In this document: positions 16,382-25,906 of the stretch, in pieces
How positions within the stretch are numbered: position 1 is the first letter of the stretch
How the letters are laid out: each line of letters begins with the position of its first letter
DNA from: a virus
Strand: one strand, 5' to 3'
Virus record (IMG/VR): IMGVR_UViG_3300020154_000130
Span: 1-64,000 of that record
Length of the DNA stretch: 64,000 bases
The notes under the pieces: model-generated
Database searches by the model: none
Seen by the model: only the letters and a program-made list of their open reading frames with translations
What the model was told of the DNA's origin: nothing
Translations under genes and position numbers: made by a program

Positions 16382-18088
16382 TTAATATTTGAGTTTAGTG
16401 TAGTCTACTTTGGAAGGGGATGTTCCTCCAGTGTTACCTTTCTTTGCCTTATGAATCTCCGATAAGCGGTCATACTCCTCAACCGGGATCACTTCAGTTG
16501 AGCCATCATGATATGTTACCTGGATCCCTAAATCAGAAGGGAAAAATCCATAGCTTTTTTTCCGGGATACACTTTGTATTCTCTTTCCATTAAGGACCTT
16601 GCCCTTCATTTTATCAAGATCCTGATAACTCTGCCACGATTTTATTTGATCCTGTTCAGCATTGGCAGTCTGTTCATTCATATACGAACGATCAATTCTC
16701 GAAGAAAAGAGCTCATTATCCTTTTTCTGGTTCAGCATTCGTAATTGATCGTACCCAATCTTAAATCCACCTTCCGTTTTAGATGTGTTGAAAATTCCAT
16801 TGAGCTGCGCTGCATTCATTTCATCGATACTGATTCGTTCAGTTTTAGGTCTTCCTCTGTCACTGTACTTAACTCGAAATACAATTTGATCATCCGGGGA
16901 GTTCTCAATCTCATCATCGAACACTTTCATGGCGCCAGGCTTTGTTGTACCTGGAACAAAAGAAGCATCAAGTATCTCACCATCACCAAAACGTGCGTTA
17001 GCAACTATATAACTCAACGCGGCTTGAGCTTGAGGCGATGGATCATCTCTTCGTGATCCGTCCTCATCCCAAAAGGCGTTAAGAATATTCCCAATGTTTT
17101 TCATTCGCTCAGTTGCTTTCGGAATATCCTTTTTGGGTATCCCTGTTTCATCAGGCTGATTGGTGTATGCCCCAGGATAAAACTTAGATCCTGGCCGAAC
17201 ATTCTTATTGAATCCTCCACCAAGTGCTTTGAATCTGCTTGCAAGCCATTCACGCGGATCAATCCCCTGCTCCTCTGCCATCTGTTGCAGTCTCTGCTTT
17301 GCTAATGGACTTCCTGCAAATGAATTCAACACATCATTAGTGATGTTCATTTGAGGATTACCCCATTCGTCTTCCACTACTCCGGAAGTAGTATTTTGGT
17401 CTTTCTGATAAAGCTGGCCTTTAACTTTTAGCTCGATATCGTCAGTTTCCGTTCCTAAAGCTGTGTTTCGTTTTTCAACCCAGTTGAACACGTTATCCTT
17501 GATGTTGCCATAAAAATCTGTTGCATACTTATCCAGATTAAAACCGGCCGGATCTTGCTGATAAACCTGTGCGATTTGATCAACGTTTATCTGATCAAGA
17601 GGCTTTCCATTGCCATGGGCATCCATGATACTATCCCATATCTTTGGAAAATAATACGTTTGGTCCAGGTAAGGATTTTTTTTAATCTCCTCCATGGTCG
17701 CATTGATTTTCTCCTGAATGTAAACTCCTTTCCTGGCCAGGTCATTCACCTTCTCCCATTGCGTCTTGTTCCAGGCTTGGAATTGAGGATTATCAGTACC
17801 TCCACTCGAATAATACTCCATTACCCTGTTCCTGTGCTCCTGAGCTGCATTGAGCACTTGTTGATTGAATGGATGGAAGGTCTTTTCAGGTGATACCGAT
17901 ATCACCTCAAACATTTTTTTGTCGCGTTCTTGTTTTGCCAGCTTGGCTTTCTCCGCTTCAATCGCTTTCTTCTTTTCGATATCTGCCATTCGCGACCTTA
18001 CGGCATTAAAAGGATTCCCCTCTCTGCCAAAAATCTGAGCGGTACCGGTTGCTTCCCTTCCTTGGTAAACTAAAGATTGTGGATCCAT
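16382..18088 (-). CDS. Putative internal virion protein
   Basis: 568-residue protein, not recognised by motif. Residues 30-65 form a charged helix (IEKKKAIEAEKAKLAKQE). The rest is mixed with many Gln/Asn and Tyr. No membrane segment is visible. It lies 1 nt upstream of the giant polyvalent protein and 3 nt downstream of a gp14-like gene, the place where T7-like phages keep gp15/gp16-type ejection proteins, so an injected core role is likely. Confidence 0.55.
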   Translation of the reverse strand: MDPQSLVYQGREATGTAQIFGREGNPFNAVRSRMADIEKKKAIEAEKAKLAKQERDKKMFEVISVSPEKTFHPFNQQVLNAAQEHRNRVMEYYSSGGTDNPQFQAWNKTQWEKVNDLARKGVYIQEKINATMEEIKKNPYLDQTYYFPKIWDSIMDAHGNGKPLDQINVDQIAQVYQQDPAGFNLDKYATDFYGNIKDNVFNWVEKRNTALGTETDDIELKVKGQLYQKDQNTTSGVVEDEWGNPQMNITNDVLNSFAGSPLAKQRLQQMAEEQGIDPREWLASRFKALGGGFNKNVRPGSKFYPGAYTNQPDETGIPKKDIPKATERMKNIGNILNAFWDEDGSRRDDPSPQAQAALSYIVANARFGDGEILDASFVPGTTKPGAMKVFDDEIENSPDDQIVFRVKYSDRGRPKTERISIDEMNAAQLNGIFNTSKTEGGFKIGYDQLRMLNQKKDNELFSSRIDRSYMNEQTANAEQDQIKSWQSYQDLDKMKGKVLNGKRIQSVSRKKSYGFFPSDLGIQVTYHDGSTEVIPVEEYDRLSEIHKAKKGNTGGTSPSKVDYTKLKY

Positions 18089-18091
18089 GAA

Positions 18092-18862
18092 TTATTGGAT
18101 TGATGAGTATAAGTTATGACGAGCGTAACGAGGATCATATATCGACTCCATGCCAAACATTGGGTCTAATTTTTCAAGTCCGAATCCAATCTTCTTTGCT
18201 TTCGGCATCTCAAGTTTATCAAGACCAGCATCCTGGATCTTCCCAGCTTTTTTAAATTGATCAACGCGATCGGCTGATAACATACCTGATTGTTTTTCAA
18301 GCCTTGTTAATCCGGCTTTGTTTCCTAAGGTTGTTTCTTCGAAAGATTTATCCGGAAGGAGTGAGACCATATTTTCTCCCAACGTTGTTATCGCGTTGTA
18401 TTGGTTTCGCATTGACGCACCAAGTAGGGCAGATTTAGTAGCGCGGTAGGCATCCATGTTTTCTTGCTCATATCGTCCTTGATGGAGTAACAATTGATTA
18501 AGATGGTCACTTCTGTTGGCCCGGTATGCTGAATCGGCAACAGACAAATCTTTTAGCAGCTCCTTCTCACGTGCATCCGCATCAGCTACACCTTGTTGTA
18601 TTACCCTGCCGTTTCCGCCAACTCGTTTCATCGCATCGATTGAATCTGTTGTGCTCTGTCGGATCTTTTCAAGTCCACGGGTATAACCAGGACTAAGAGA
18701 GATGGAATCTCTTCTTGCGTTCGACACTGCCTCCTTAACTCCTGCAGGAATGTAGTTGCTGGGCTTAAGGTCTTTTGCCTGTTCCTTTTGTTTGTGGGAC
18801 TGATACATTTGGTATCCGGCTTGTCCTATTGCTACCAAGGCAGGTATTAATGGTGCTGGCAT
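18092..18862 (-). CDS. gp14-like internal virion protein
   Basis: 256-residue protein with an alanine-rich, weakly hydrophobic N-terminus (PALVAIGQAGYQMYQSHKQK) followed by long helices rich in Arg, Gln and Asp (about 60-170). This resembles small T7 gp14-type core proteins, which carry an N-terminal membrane-inserting segment and form the outer-membrane channel during ejection. Family membership is by pattern and position only. The short leader contains an A/T-rich run before the ATG. Confidence 0.55.
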   Translation of the reverse strand: MPAPLIPALVAIGQAGYQMYQSHKQKEQAKDLKPSNYIPAGVKEAVSNARRDSISLSPGYTRGLEKIRQSTTDSIDAMKRVGGNGRVIQQGVADADAREKELLKDLSVADSAYRANRSDHLNQLLLHQGRYEQENMDAYRATKSALLGASMRNQYNAITTLGENMVSLLPDKSFEETTLGNKAGLTRLEKQSGMLSADRVDQFKKAGKIQDAGLDKLEMPKAKKIGFGLEKLDPMFGMESIYDPRYARHNLYSSIQ

Positions 18863-18874
18863 AGTTGAAATTTT

Positions 18875-21800
18875 TTAAATAGAAAATTCTAATGTTTTAA
18901 CTACTAAGTTGATCTCACTCAAAGGAGCTTCATCTATTCTGTTGCAAATCACTTCAAGCTCTATAAAATGCGAAATGATATCATCTCCGGACCTGAGAGC
19001 AAGTTGGTGAGCCTCGACAATTGAATTAATGTCCTTCAGTATCGCGGCCACATACTTTCCTTTCTCAAGAGAAAAGTCATTAGCGGGAATAAATGTTTCC
19101 TGCCCTTGCGGAGTGTAGATGCGAATCACCGCAAATTCATCACTGTTTAAATCTTGAGCGATCTGCCCTCTTAGGTGAACATTTAAGAACAGCTTCTCCT
19201 TTGATAACGCTGGGTTACAAATAAATCGGGCCTTTCTTTCGTATTGAACACCATAGAAATTATTATACGGAACATTTTTGGAGTTGTGAATCCAGATTTG
19301 TCCTTGATTGAAACTGAGGAAGTCATTGTTCAATGCCTGGTACCTCTCACCTAAAAAAGAATACCGGGTTGTCCAGATATTATTTTTAATATTGAACGCC
19401 CAGGTTACTCCTGTGATAACCTTCACTGAATTAACAATAACATCAGGGAAAGTTATCACATATTCTCCGGCGGTGTGATCAAACCCAGCTACTATCTTCA
19501 CCGTGTTCCGGTATGGAAAATACTGAAGTCCCTTCTGTTGGAAATAGTTTTCAAGTCCATAAATGGAAACAGGAAACAACCCTGCCTTTGTATACCTTAC
19601 GACCGCGCCTCTAATGCCATCCCACCACAATGCCATTCCGTCGATTACAACTGCTGACTCTGGATTGATAGTCCCATACCGACCTCCCAGCTGCCTATCA
19701 TCACCGATTACCTGATCGATTTTTACCTGGATGAAATCATTACCCTGTTTTAAGATCCCTTCTCCAACATACAAACTTGTAGTGTTACGCTCATGGATGG
19801 CCAGTAAAACATCCTGTACTTTGAGCAGCATTCTGATCTTTGATCGTTCAACCGCTACAGGATAATTGTTTGTCGCTATGAACGTAGACAATCCATTTAT
19901 CTTAGTGTTCTGGATATAGGGTTCGGAAAATAGGACGTTATTAAAATAGTCCTCTTCTTTTGCGCCTTTTAATTCAGTATGAATTCTACCAAAATCTGCA
20001 GCCGCCTTCGTGTAATCAAGTGTCTTCACTTGCACTCTCGCTTCAGCTTCTCCCGACACTCTTGAGTCCTCTACGTTAACACCAGGTACACCGGTACGGG
20101 AAGTCCTTTTATATTGATAAACAGGAATAGGTGTGGATATTTGCTTTGAGGACAAAATTCCCGATGGCGATTCAATCGTTTTAATGGCGGCCGCATCTGG
20201 TGTTCCGAAATCAAGTTCAGCGCCGGTGATATTTAACTCAACAAAACTATGATCAACTTCACGTGCATTGAAATTGTAAGTATCACCATAAATGAAGCCA
20301 GAAAGGACAGAAAAATTTCCATCAACAACATCAAACACTTCACCAACCTCAAAAAATGTTTCATTCGGTTCCTCGCTGGGCTTAAACACCTCAATGCTGG
20401 TATTGTGATACGACCACCACGGAAACTTATAGTTTTCTCCGGCTCTTGGATCGTCAGGCAGATCATCCCGGGTGTACTTCAGGTCAATCACAAGGAACTG
20501 GCCAATAACATCTATTACAGGAATGATTCTTTTAGCGCCAGTTGGCCATCCCTTTGAATTAAACCTGACATAACACGTTGTGTCAGGTATAAATGGAACA
20601 TTCAAAGGAATCTGCAAATAAACATATTGATATGGCGGGATTACTTGATCAGACCAGGTGGTCATTTTCCTGAACATTTTCCCTTCAAAAAAATAGTGGT
20701 CGGTTGTTTGTGATCCGTCCGTCTCCCCTTCTCTTATGTCCCGAACATATAAATGAGGATTTGTTTTGCACTGAAAGTAATTACTGTAAGTACGCTCATG
20801 AGAAAGTACAATTTGATACTTCGCAGCATAAGCCGGGGGAGTTCCAGATAGGGTCCAGGCAATACGATTCCGCTTTGGTCTATACGCAATGTAGGAATAT
20901 CCACCACTGGTTACGGTTTCTTGATCTGACTCGAAAGCATATGGAACACTCACCGTTTGAGCATTCTCAACAAATGAAGGCTTCCCAAACTGATCGAAAT
21001 ACACTATTCCAACTCCATAAACTCCTCCCTCTTTAAAAAACAATTTACCTGGTAGACTATCTATGCGTTGTAAGTTTAATGCTGCCGTTAAGATTGCTCC
21101 GGAATGCTCATTAAATCCAGATTCATTTTCAAGGATAATGACACGGCTTTCAATTAAGCCTAATGCCTCTGATCTGTCGGGAAGATTATCAAACAACCGA
21201 ACTTCATCAGCACTGGAGACTAAAGTTTTACTCTCGTTATTTCTAAATGTAACTAAGGCGCTTGGTCCTGTCGGATCAAGCACCGTATTGAAAATCGTAT
21301 AATCACCATTATTTCCCCTTCTGAATGCAATCTCAATTTTCTTGACCAAGCCTTCCAGTTCTTCAGGAAAAGGAATGGTTACTTGGATTGCGCGTTTCGT
21401 TGTTATGACAGCATCAACTCCAATCCCTGGCCATACCAACTTACTCAGTGGGCTAAACACCGTCTCTTCATTGTCCCGGTATACAAAGCGATATGCAAAC
21501 TGCCACGTATCATTTGATATTAAACTGATCGACGATACCGTGTCGTCGATTAGCTCAGCCGTTGGCGGCAACAATGGAGGATACAACGCAAGGGAAATTT
21601 CCGCTTCGTTATAAGGCAAGGTATATTCTCCTGCCCTTGCACGTATGATATTTATTCTCCGAATTCTATTCTTCCGATCATTCCAAATGTGCGTAGAGTC
21701 AATAACTCCTCCCTGCACAATCAGAAAGTCCTTATCGTAATTAAGACTACTTCCCTGCAATAATACGCGGAACTGATTGGTTACTTTATCCCATTCAACA

Positions 21801-22087
21801 ACACGGTGATCATTGTTGCTGTTGTAAATGTGATAGATTAGAGTATTCTCTTTTTCGTACTCAAAGGAGCCAATGCAAATATTGTCCCCGGCGGGCAAAC
21901 TGAAGGATTTAAGCTCGTTTCCCGGTGTGTTACGCAATACACCACGTTTATTCGATACGTCAATGTAACGACAGTTTAAAGCATCAACCATCTCCCCAGG
22001 CATATATTCACGCTGCCCATTCTTCTGTGCGTCTGGAGCTGTGTCCTTATTGATCCGAATCGGTATGTATTTCTCTACGTCCGCCAT
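18875..22087 (-). CDS. Large tail protein (nozzle / stabilisation type)
   Basis: 1070-residue beta-rich protein. The N-terminus (YIPIRINKDTAPDAQ, then PGEMVDALNCRYIDVSNKRG) is typical of the large tail stabilisation/nozzle proteins of Bacteroidota podoviruses, comparable in position and size to T7 gp12. Segments such as THIWNDRKNRIRRIN and IDGMALWWDGIRGAVVRY suggest beta-propeller blades. It follows the adaptor-like gene directly, so it probably closes the tail tube distally. Confidence 0.7.
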   Translation of the reverse strand: MADVEKYIPIRINKDTAPDAQKNGQREYMPGEMVDALNCRYIDVSNKRGVLRNTPGNELKSFSLPAGDNICIGSFEYEKENTLIYHIYNSNNDHRVVEWDKVTNQFRVLLQGSSLNYDKDFLIVQGGVIDSTHIWNDRKNRIRRINIIRARAGEYTLPYNEAEISLALYPPLLPPTAELIDDTVSSISLISNDTWQFAYRFVYRDNEETVFSPLSKLVWPGIGVDAVITTKRAIQVTIPFPEELEGLVKKIEIAFRRGNNGDYTIFNTVLDPTGPSALVTFRNNESKTLVSSADEVRLFDNLPDRSEALGLIESRVIILENESGFNEHSGAILTAALNLQRIDSLPGKLFFKEGGVYGVGIVYFDQFGKPSFVENAQTVSVPYAFESDQETVTSGGYSYIAYRPKRNRIAWTLSGTPPAYAAKYQIVLSHERTYSNYFQCKTNPHLYVRDIREGETDGSQTTDHYFFEGKMFRKMTTWSDQVIPPYQYVYLQIPLNVPFIPDTTCYVRFNSKGWPTGAKRIIPVIDVIGQFLVIDLKYTRDDLPDDPRAGENYKFPWWSYHNTSIEVFKPSEEPNETFFEVGEVFDVVDGNFSVLSGFIYGDTYNFNAREVDHSFVELNITGAELDFGTPDAAAIKTIESPSGILSSKQISTPIPVYQYKRTSRTGVPGVNVEDSRVSGEAEARVQVKTLDYTKAAADFGRIHTELKGAKEEDYFNNVLFSEPYIQNTKINGLSTFIATNNYPVAVERSKIRMLLKVQDVLLAIHERNTTSLYVGEGILKQGNDFIQVKIDQVIGDDRQLGGRYGTINPESAVVIDGMALWWDGIRGAVVRYTKAGLFPVSIYGLENYFQQKGLQYFPYRNTVKIVAGFDHTAGEYVITFPDVIVNSVKVITGVTWAFNIKNNIWTTRYSFLGERYQALNNDFLSFNQGQIWIHNSKNVPYNNFYGVQYERKARFICNPALSKEKLFLNVHLRGQIAQDLNSDEFAVIRIYTPQGQETFIPANDFSLEKGKYVAAILKDINSIVEAHQLALRSGDDIISHFIELEVICNRIDEAPLSEINLVVKTLEFSI

Positions 22088-22869
22088 TAAATTTGAACCA
22101 CTAAAGTGTTACCTGATACCAAAGCCTCTCTCACGTCATCAAGGTCCATGTGGGTTATCCGGTGTTGGTATTTGGTCAATGATTTATTGTACGCACTCTC
22201 CGCTCTGGATTTCTCCCCAAGACTATAACGATCATCGTTTTCTTTCCTTTGCCACTTCACCCAATCCTTCAATACCCAGAACGCGTACGGATTAACAACA
22301 GTCATGGCTGATGCGTCTAATCCATCGCTAATGTATTCCAGGTAAACTTTTGTATGTCCCTGCACAGTTTCTTTGAAGTTGATGACCCGCTGCTTCCAAT
22401 CAACATCAAAGTATCCCAGATAATTGTAGTCAATGTTAACCCCATAGTATTTCGCGACACCAACCCCGTTATAAGTATAAAAGGGACTCATGTCCCCGAT
22501 TGCTACTACGTTGTTTATGTCACGGTACGACCTGTTCTCCTGTTTGACTCCATTCACTTTATCATGGAGTTTTGAGATGAAAGAATCTTGAGTGAGAATT
22601 TTTATCAGATCCCCACACTTAAACCCAACACGGACCCAATCCACCATATCCATTGGAAAATCAATTTGCTTCCATGGTTTGATTTCGATTTCGACAGTCT
22701 TAACCTCGCAGGACGCATCAAAACTAAACTCCCGCCATCCTTCCATCGCCAAGTGCAGATAGTACTCAACACGCTCATTTCCTTCATGAAGATCTTTCGC
22801 CACCGAGTAGGCAACCGCGATCAAGGAATAAAATCGGCTACGATCGAACGTCTTACTTAGGTTGCTCAT
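22087..22869 (-). CDS. Head-tail adaptor / ring protein (gp11-like)
   Basis: 260-residue protein. Sequence order fits the tail-tube adaptor fold: an N-terminal helix pair, a beta segment with IEIKPWKQIDFP, and a helical C-terminus after VYLEYISDGLDASAMTV, where adaptor proteins typically have a YxS-type strand followed by a helix (YAFWVLKDWVKWQ). Located between the large tail protein and another ring-like gene. It probably forms a dodecameric collar under the portal. Identification is by pattern and synteny. Confidence 0.55.
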   Translation of the reverse strand: MSNLSKTFDRSRFYSLIAVAYSVAKDLHEGNERVEYYLHLAMEGWREFSFDASCEVKTVEIEIKPWKQIDFPMDMVDWVRVGFKCGDLIKILTQDSFISKLHDKVNGVKQENRSYRDINNVVAIGDMSPFYTYNGVGVAKYYGVNIDYNYLGYFDVDWKQRVINFKETVQGHTKVYLEYISDGLDASAMTVVNPYAFWVLKDWVKWQRKENDDRYSLGEKSRAESAYNKSLTKYQHRITHMDLDDVREALVSGNTLVVQI

Positions 22870-23512
22870 TGACAGCTCTTAGGTTAGGGTTTCCATCTGC
22901 AATACGGTCCTGAGGGAATTTATTCACTACTCGTTGGGCAACGATGTCCCGGATACGCGCTACGTTTTCAGGAAGCACAGGAAGGGGATCGTTATTACCA
23001 ATCGAGTCAGGCGCGGGAACGATCAGTTTTAAAAAGACCTTGAAGATTTTATCTCTCTTGATATCGCGAACGAAAAATATTCGCATGCCCTCCAGGTAAT
23101 ACATATAAATTCCCTCCACATCTCCAATCGGCAGGTGTGCCGATACTTGCGGGTTGGCAACCTGTACCATTGATTGTTGAAGGTGTTTGGCTTCGGGCTT
23201 AACCGGAACCACATCGTGTATGCCGCGGTTATGTTTTAACGAAAGAAAGTTTTCGGACACACCAATATATGCGCGCTTTGATACATCATCGATCAGGACA
23301 TCAACCACGTAGGTAGCAACAAAAAGCCCTACAGAAATCTTGTCATCCTGATGCCCTTGTCTTCTTTGAAGGATTTCAAGTTTAAGGTCCTCCCGCATAG
23401 CATCACGGTACTCCTTTGCTATGTAGTCAGGATCATAGGGAGAATCGTCTGGAACGTCTCCTCCACTAAGTCGTCTGATAATCAGTTCGACTTCCTGGTT
23501 AATTGTCGTCAT
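22853..23512 (-). CDS. Structural protein, putative ring/collar component
   Basis: 219-residue protein. The C-terminal part (NDPLPVLPENVARIRDIVAQ) has a pattern seen in collar proteins of Bacteroidota podoviruses. The N-terminal part has EVELIIRRLSGGDVPDDS. It overlaps the next gene by 17 nt. The domain assignment is weak; the role is inferred from its place in the connector cluster. Confidence 0.5.
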   Translation of the reverse strand: MTTINQEVELIIRRLSGGDVPDDSPYDPDYIAKEYRDAMREDLKLEILQRRQGHQDDKISVGLFVATYVVDVLIDDVSKRAYIGVSENFLSLKHNRGIHDVVPVKPEAKHLQQSMVQVANPQVSAHLPIGDVEGIYMYYLEGMRIFFVRDIKRDKIFKVFLKLIVPAPDSIGNNDPLPVLPENVARIRDIVAQRVVNKFPQDRIADGNPNLRAVNEQPK

Positions 23513-24165
23513 TTACGTTGCTCCTGCGATTTAAACAATTCCATGGCCTGAACCAGTTGGCCCTCTCTGAGATTAACACCAATTACCGAAAGTACCCGGT
23601 GAAGTAAATCAGGGTATAACAACGGACTAAATTCAATGTCTACCGACTCCGCATCATTATACACATACCTGTTGCCTACAACCGTGTATGCGTATTTTGG
23701 CCTATCGGGCATTTTAAAATATAGCAGCTTACATTTTGTTAATGATAAGGGAAGTACCTCAAGCTTTTGAACGGGAGGTACGGCTGTATTGAATTCAACA
23801 CGAGCAATGGGACGATCTGCTGATACCGGACCAATTTTTCGATTAACCCGATATGCCCATTTGTCATCAAGCACAAGGTCTATTTTTGTTGTTCCGTCTT
23901 CCTTATATAAAACCCGATGATGGGCGTAGTCACCTGGAAGAGTTCCTGATCCAGCGGTAAGGGTAATTTCTCTTTGACGTTTGAAGGGAGTGAGAAATGA
24001 ATCTATCTTTTTTGTCTTACCGTAATGATCGATCCATTTATTGTATGTGTCCAACACAGTGAAATATAATGCGGAGTCAATCTTCTCCGGAGGTCGCTGG
24101 CTAGCGATATGATTTCCCTCAACGAAAGAAAGGAACGTATAAAACTCTTGAATAAACTTAGCCAA
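23509..24165 (-). CDS. Structural protein, putative ring/collar component
   Basis: 218-residue protein of the connector cluster. ITLTAGSGTLPGDYAHHR is a striking beta segment with a GDY turn similar to others in phage ring proteins, and the N-terminus is helical (FIQEFYTFLSFVE). Overlaps both neighbours by a few nucleotides, so it is made from the same message. Function otherwise not recognised. Confidence 0.5.
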   Translation of the reverse strand: MAKFIQEFYTFLSFVEGNHIASQRPPEKIDSALYFTVLDTYNKWIDHYGKTKKIDSFLTPFKRQREITLTAGSGTLPGDYAHHRVLYKEDGTTKIDLVLDDKWAYRVNRKIGPVSADRPIARVEFNTAVPPVQKLEVLPLSLTKCKLLYFKMPDRPKYAYTVVGNRYVYNDAESVDIEFSPLLYPDLLHRVLSVIGVNLREGQLVQAMELFKSQEQRK

Positions 24166-24634
24166 TCATATTGTCCCGTTTAAGTAAATACTTTTGAAGC
24201 TTAACTATCACATTAAACGCAAGTGGCCCACTGCCTGTTGATCTGGTTGTGAACGCGTGAAACTGACCATGTGGGATAAATTTGACGGGAGATAACCGAA
24301 CCTTTCTCTTATTAATTGCGGCAAGCTTAACTTCAATCTCAGCCGCTTTCTTGTGTTTCCTGTAACTCCAGGCTACTTCAGTTCGGTTTGCAAGAACATG
24401 CTTCTCCGGGTTCATAATCCCATACGAATTCATGAGGATCTTTATTGCCTCTTTCCGGTTCTCAACAATTTGATCAACACATAACTTCAGATCGATGAAG
24501 TCCAAAAAAACATCAGCATCCAGGCCTGAATTCACGCAGGCTGACATCAATGATTGAAGCTCTGTAACGCTTCTAACCTCAACCTCCATAAAGGCTGACC
24601 TTGGATTTTTAATGTTTTTCGAGGATTCGTCCAT
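24158..24634 (-). CDS. Hypothetical structural-operon protein
   Basis: 158-residue basic protein with helical N-terminal half (VTELQSLMSACVNSG, DFIDLKLCVDQIVEN) and basic C-terminal half (HKKAAEIEVKLAAINKRK). It sits between an esterase gene and the ring proteins. Not recognised. Possibly a small virion or assembly protein. Confidence 0.5.
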   Translation of the reverse strand: MDESSKNIKNPRSAFMEVEVRSVTELQSLMSACVNSGLDADVFLDFIDLKLCVDQIVENRKEAIKILMNSYGIMNPEKHVLANRTEVAWSYRKHKKAAEIEVKLAAINKRKVRLSPVKFIPHGQFHAFTTRSTGSGPLAFNVIVKLQKYLLKRDNMIG

Positions 24635-24659
24635 GACTTATAGACCAAAATTAATTGTT

Positions 24660-25463
24660 TTACAGCTTCGTCAAAGTACAATTCATTTTGAATCGTCCTT
24701 CTTCCGTTATAACAAAAAGGCCATCCGCATTTTTTACAATAGAAACTGGCTCATCAATAACATGAGGTTCTTGAGGCTCTTCTGTGACAGGGGTGCCTGC
24801 TCCATCAATAAACTTAAAGTATTCTTCAGGTTTGTAAGCATGTACCCATACATTGTGATCCACACCTGTATATGTTTTCAGTTCGGCATTTATTCCAGCC
24901 CCAGCTAACGCACTTATAAATTTATCCGCATCGCTTTTTTCAAAAGTTATTGTGTTGTCAGCAAGTCCATGCCACCATTTCACAATGCTTCCTTCGAATA
25001 ACTTGATATCTGGAGTTTGCCCAGTCCAGCCACACACTATCCCATACGATTTAAAATAACCTGGCTTATTGCCATTCCATTCGTAAGCATGTTTTGCGCC
25101 CCCGATGGTTCCGTTGCCTCCGAGGCTTAAGCCAGTCAAATGCTTTTCTTCATAACCGAGCGAATCAAGATAAGCAAACAACGACCTAAATACCGAACGA
25201 TTCCAGGAATCACCATTCAATTGTGGGACAATAATCTCGTGGTCACCTTCGTAGCCTGAAGGGTTAATAACATCGCCTGATTTCGCATCAACTCTCCGCA
25301 ACAGTTTAGGTATCTCGTGCCTTTCCACAATAGATAGAGGTCCTCTGTCGGCAATCTCGCCTAATCCTGGAAGGAAAAGAATTACGCCTTTCGCAATTTT
25401 TGTTTCAGGAGTGTAACGATACAGCTCACCTGATTTACCATATTTTCCGATATGTCTCTTCAT
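24660..25463 (-). CDS. Alpha/beta-hydrolase esterase, likely virion-associated
   Basis: 267-residue alpha/beta hydrolase. The oxyanion segment is LFLPGLGEIADRG; the nucleophile elbow GLSLGG places Ser113; the acid is probably D169 in WHGLAD; the base is H203 in GVDHNVW. This complete triad resembles serine esterases and feruloyl/acetyl-esterase-type enzymes. After about residue 215 a short tail (EEPQEPHVIDEPVSIVK) may link it to the virion. No signal peptide is present. It lies among tail genes, so it probably deacylates surface polysaccharide during adsorption; substrate is unknown. Confidence 0.75.
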   Translation of the reverse strand: MKRHIGKYGKSGELYRYTPETKIAKGVILFLPGLGEIADRGPLSIVERHEIPKLLRRVDAKSGDVINPSGYEGDHEIIVPQLNGDSWNRSVFRSLFAYLDSLGYEEKHLTGLSLGGNGTIGGAKHAYEWNGNKPGYFKSYGIVCGWTGQTPDIKLFEGSIVKWWHGLADNTITFEKSDADKFISALAGAGINAELKTYTGVDHNVWVHAYKPEEYFKFIDGAGTPVTEEPQEPHVIDEPVSIVKNADGLFVITEEGRFKMNCTLTKL

Positions 25464-25465
25464 AA

Positions 25466-25894
25466 TTAAACAAGATTAATGATCCCTTCAGCGTTCCATT
25501 GAAATGTGAGTGTTCCTGCTTGCGCGGTGATTCCTCCTGCCCCAACGTCCTCGACCGCGATTAAAGGTGAAGTTGCCGCGTTACCGGAGTCGAGGTATAG
25601 CACTAGGTAGCGAAATACTTTTTGTGCGGTAAGCGTAAAAGTCACATCGTTTGCATCGAAGACGCCTTCGTTGTCAGTAGTATCAACGGTTGTTGATTTA
25701 CCGGCAAGCGTTGCTCCGCCTGTCGTATAGCCATTACCGTTTGCCAACTCATTACCGTTTATGTCATCCAAAAATTCGTCGGTGTCCAAATTGGGCACAT
25801 AGTCATCTGTAAGCAACATCGCCTTGATGGTGCCTGATCCGAAATTAATTCCCGCGTCGAGAATCTTCTTTTTTGCTGTGTTGTAAATATTCAT
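25466..25894 (-). CDS. Small structural protein of tail-fibre region
   Basis: 142-residue protein of a widespread phage family: a start like YNTAKKKILDAGINF, then IKAMLLTDDYVPNLDT, GNGYTTGGATLAGKS and a C-terminal beta part ending TLTFQWNAEGII. These proteins occur in structural regions of many phages and are probably virion decorations or tail parts; their biochemical role is unknown. It is flanked by two esterase genes. Confidence 0.65.
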   Translation of the reverse strand: MNIYNTAKKKILDAGINFGSGTIKAMLLTDDYVPNLDTDEFLDDINGNELANGNGYTTGGATLAGKSTTVDTTDNEGVFDANDVTFTLTAQKVFRYLVLYLDSGNAATSPLIAVEDVGAGGITAQAGTLTFQWNAEGIINLV

Positions 25895-25906
25895 TGGCGT
25901 TTAATT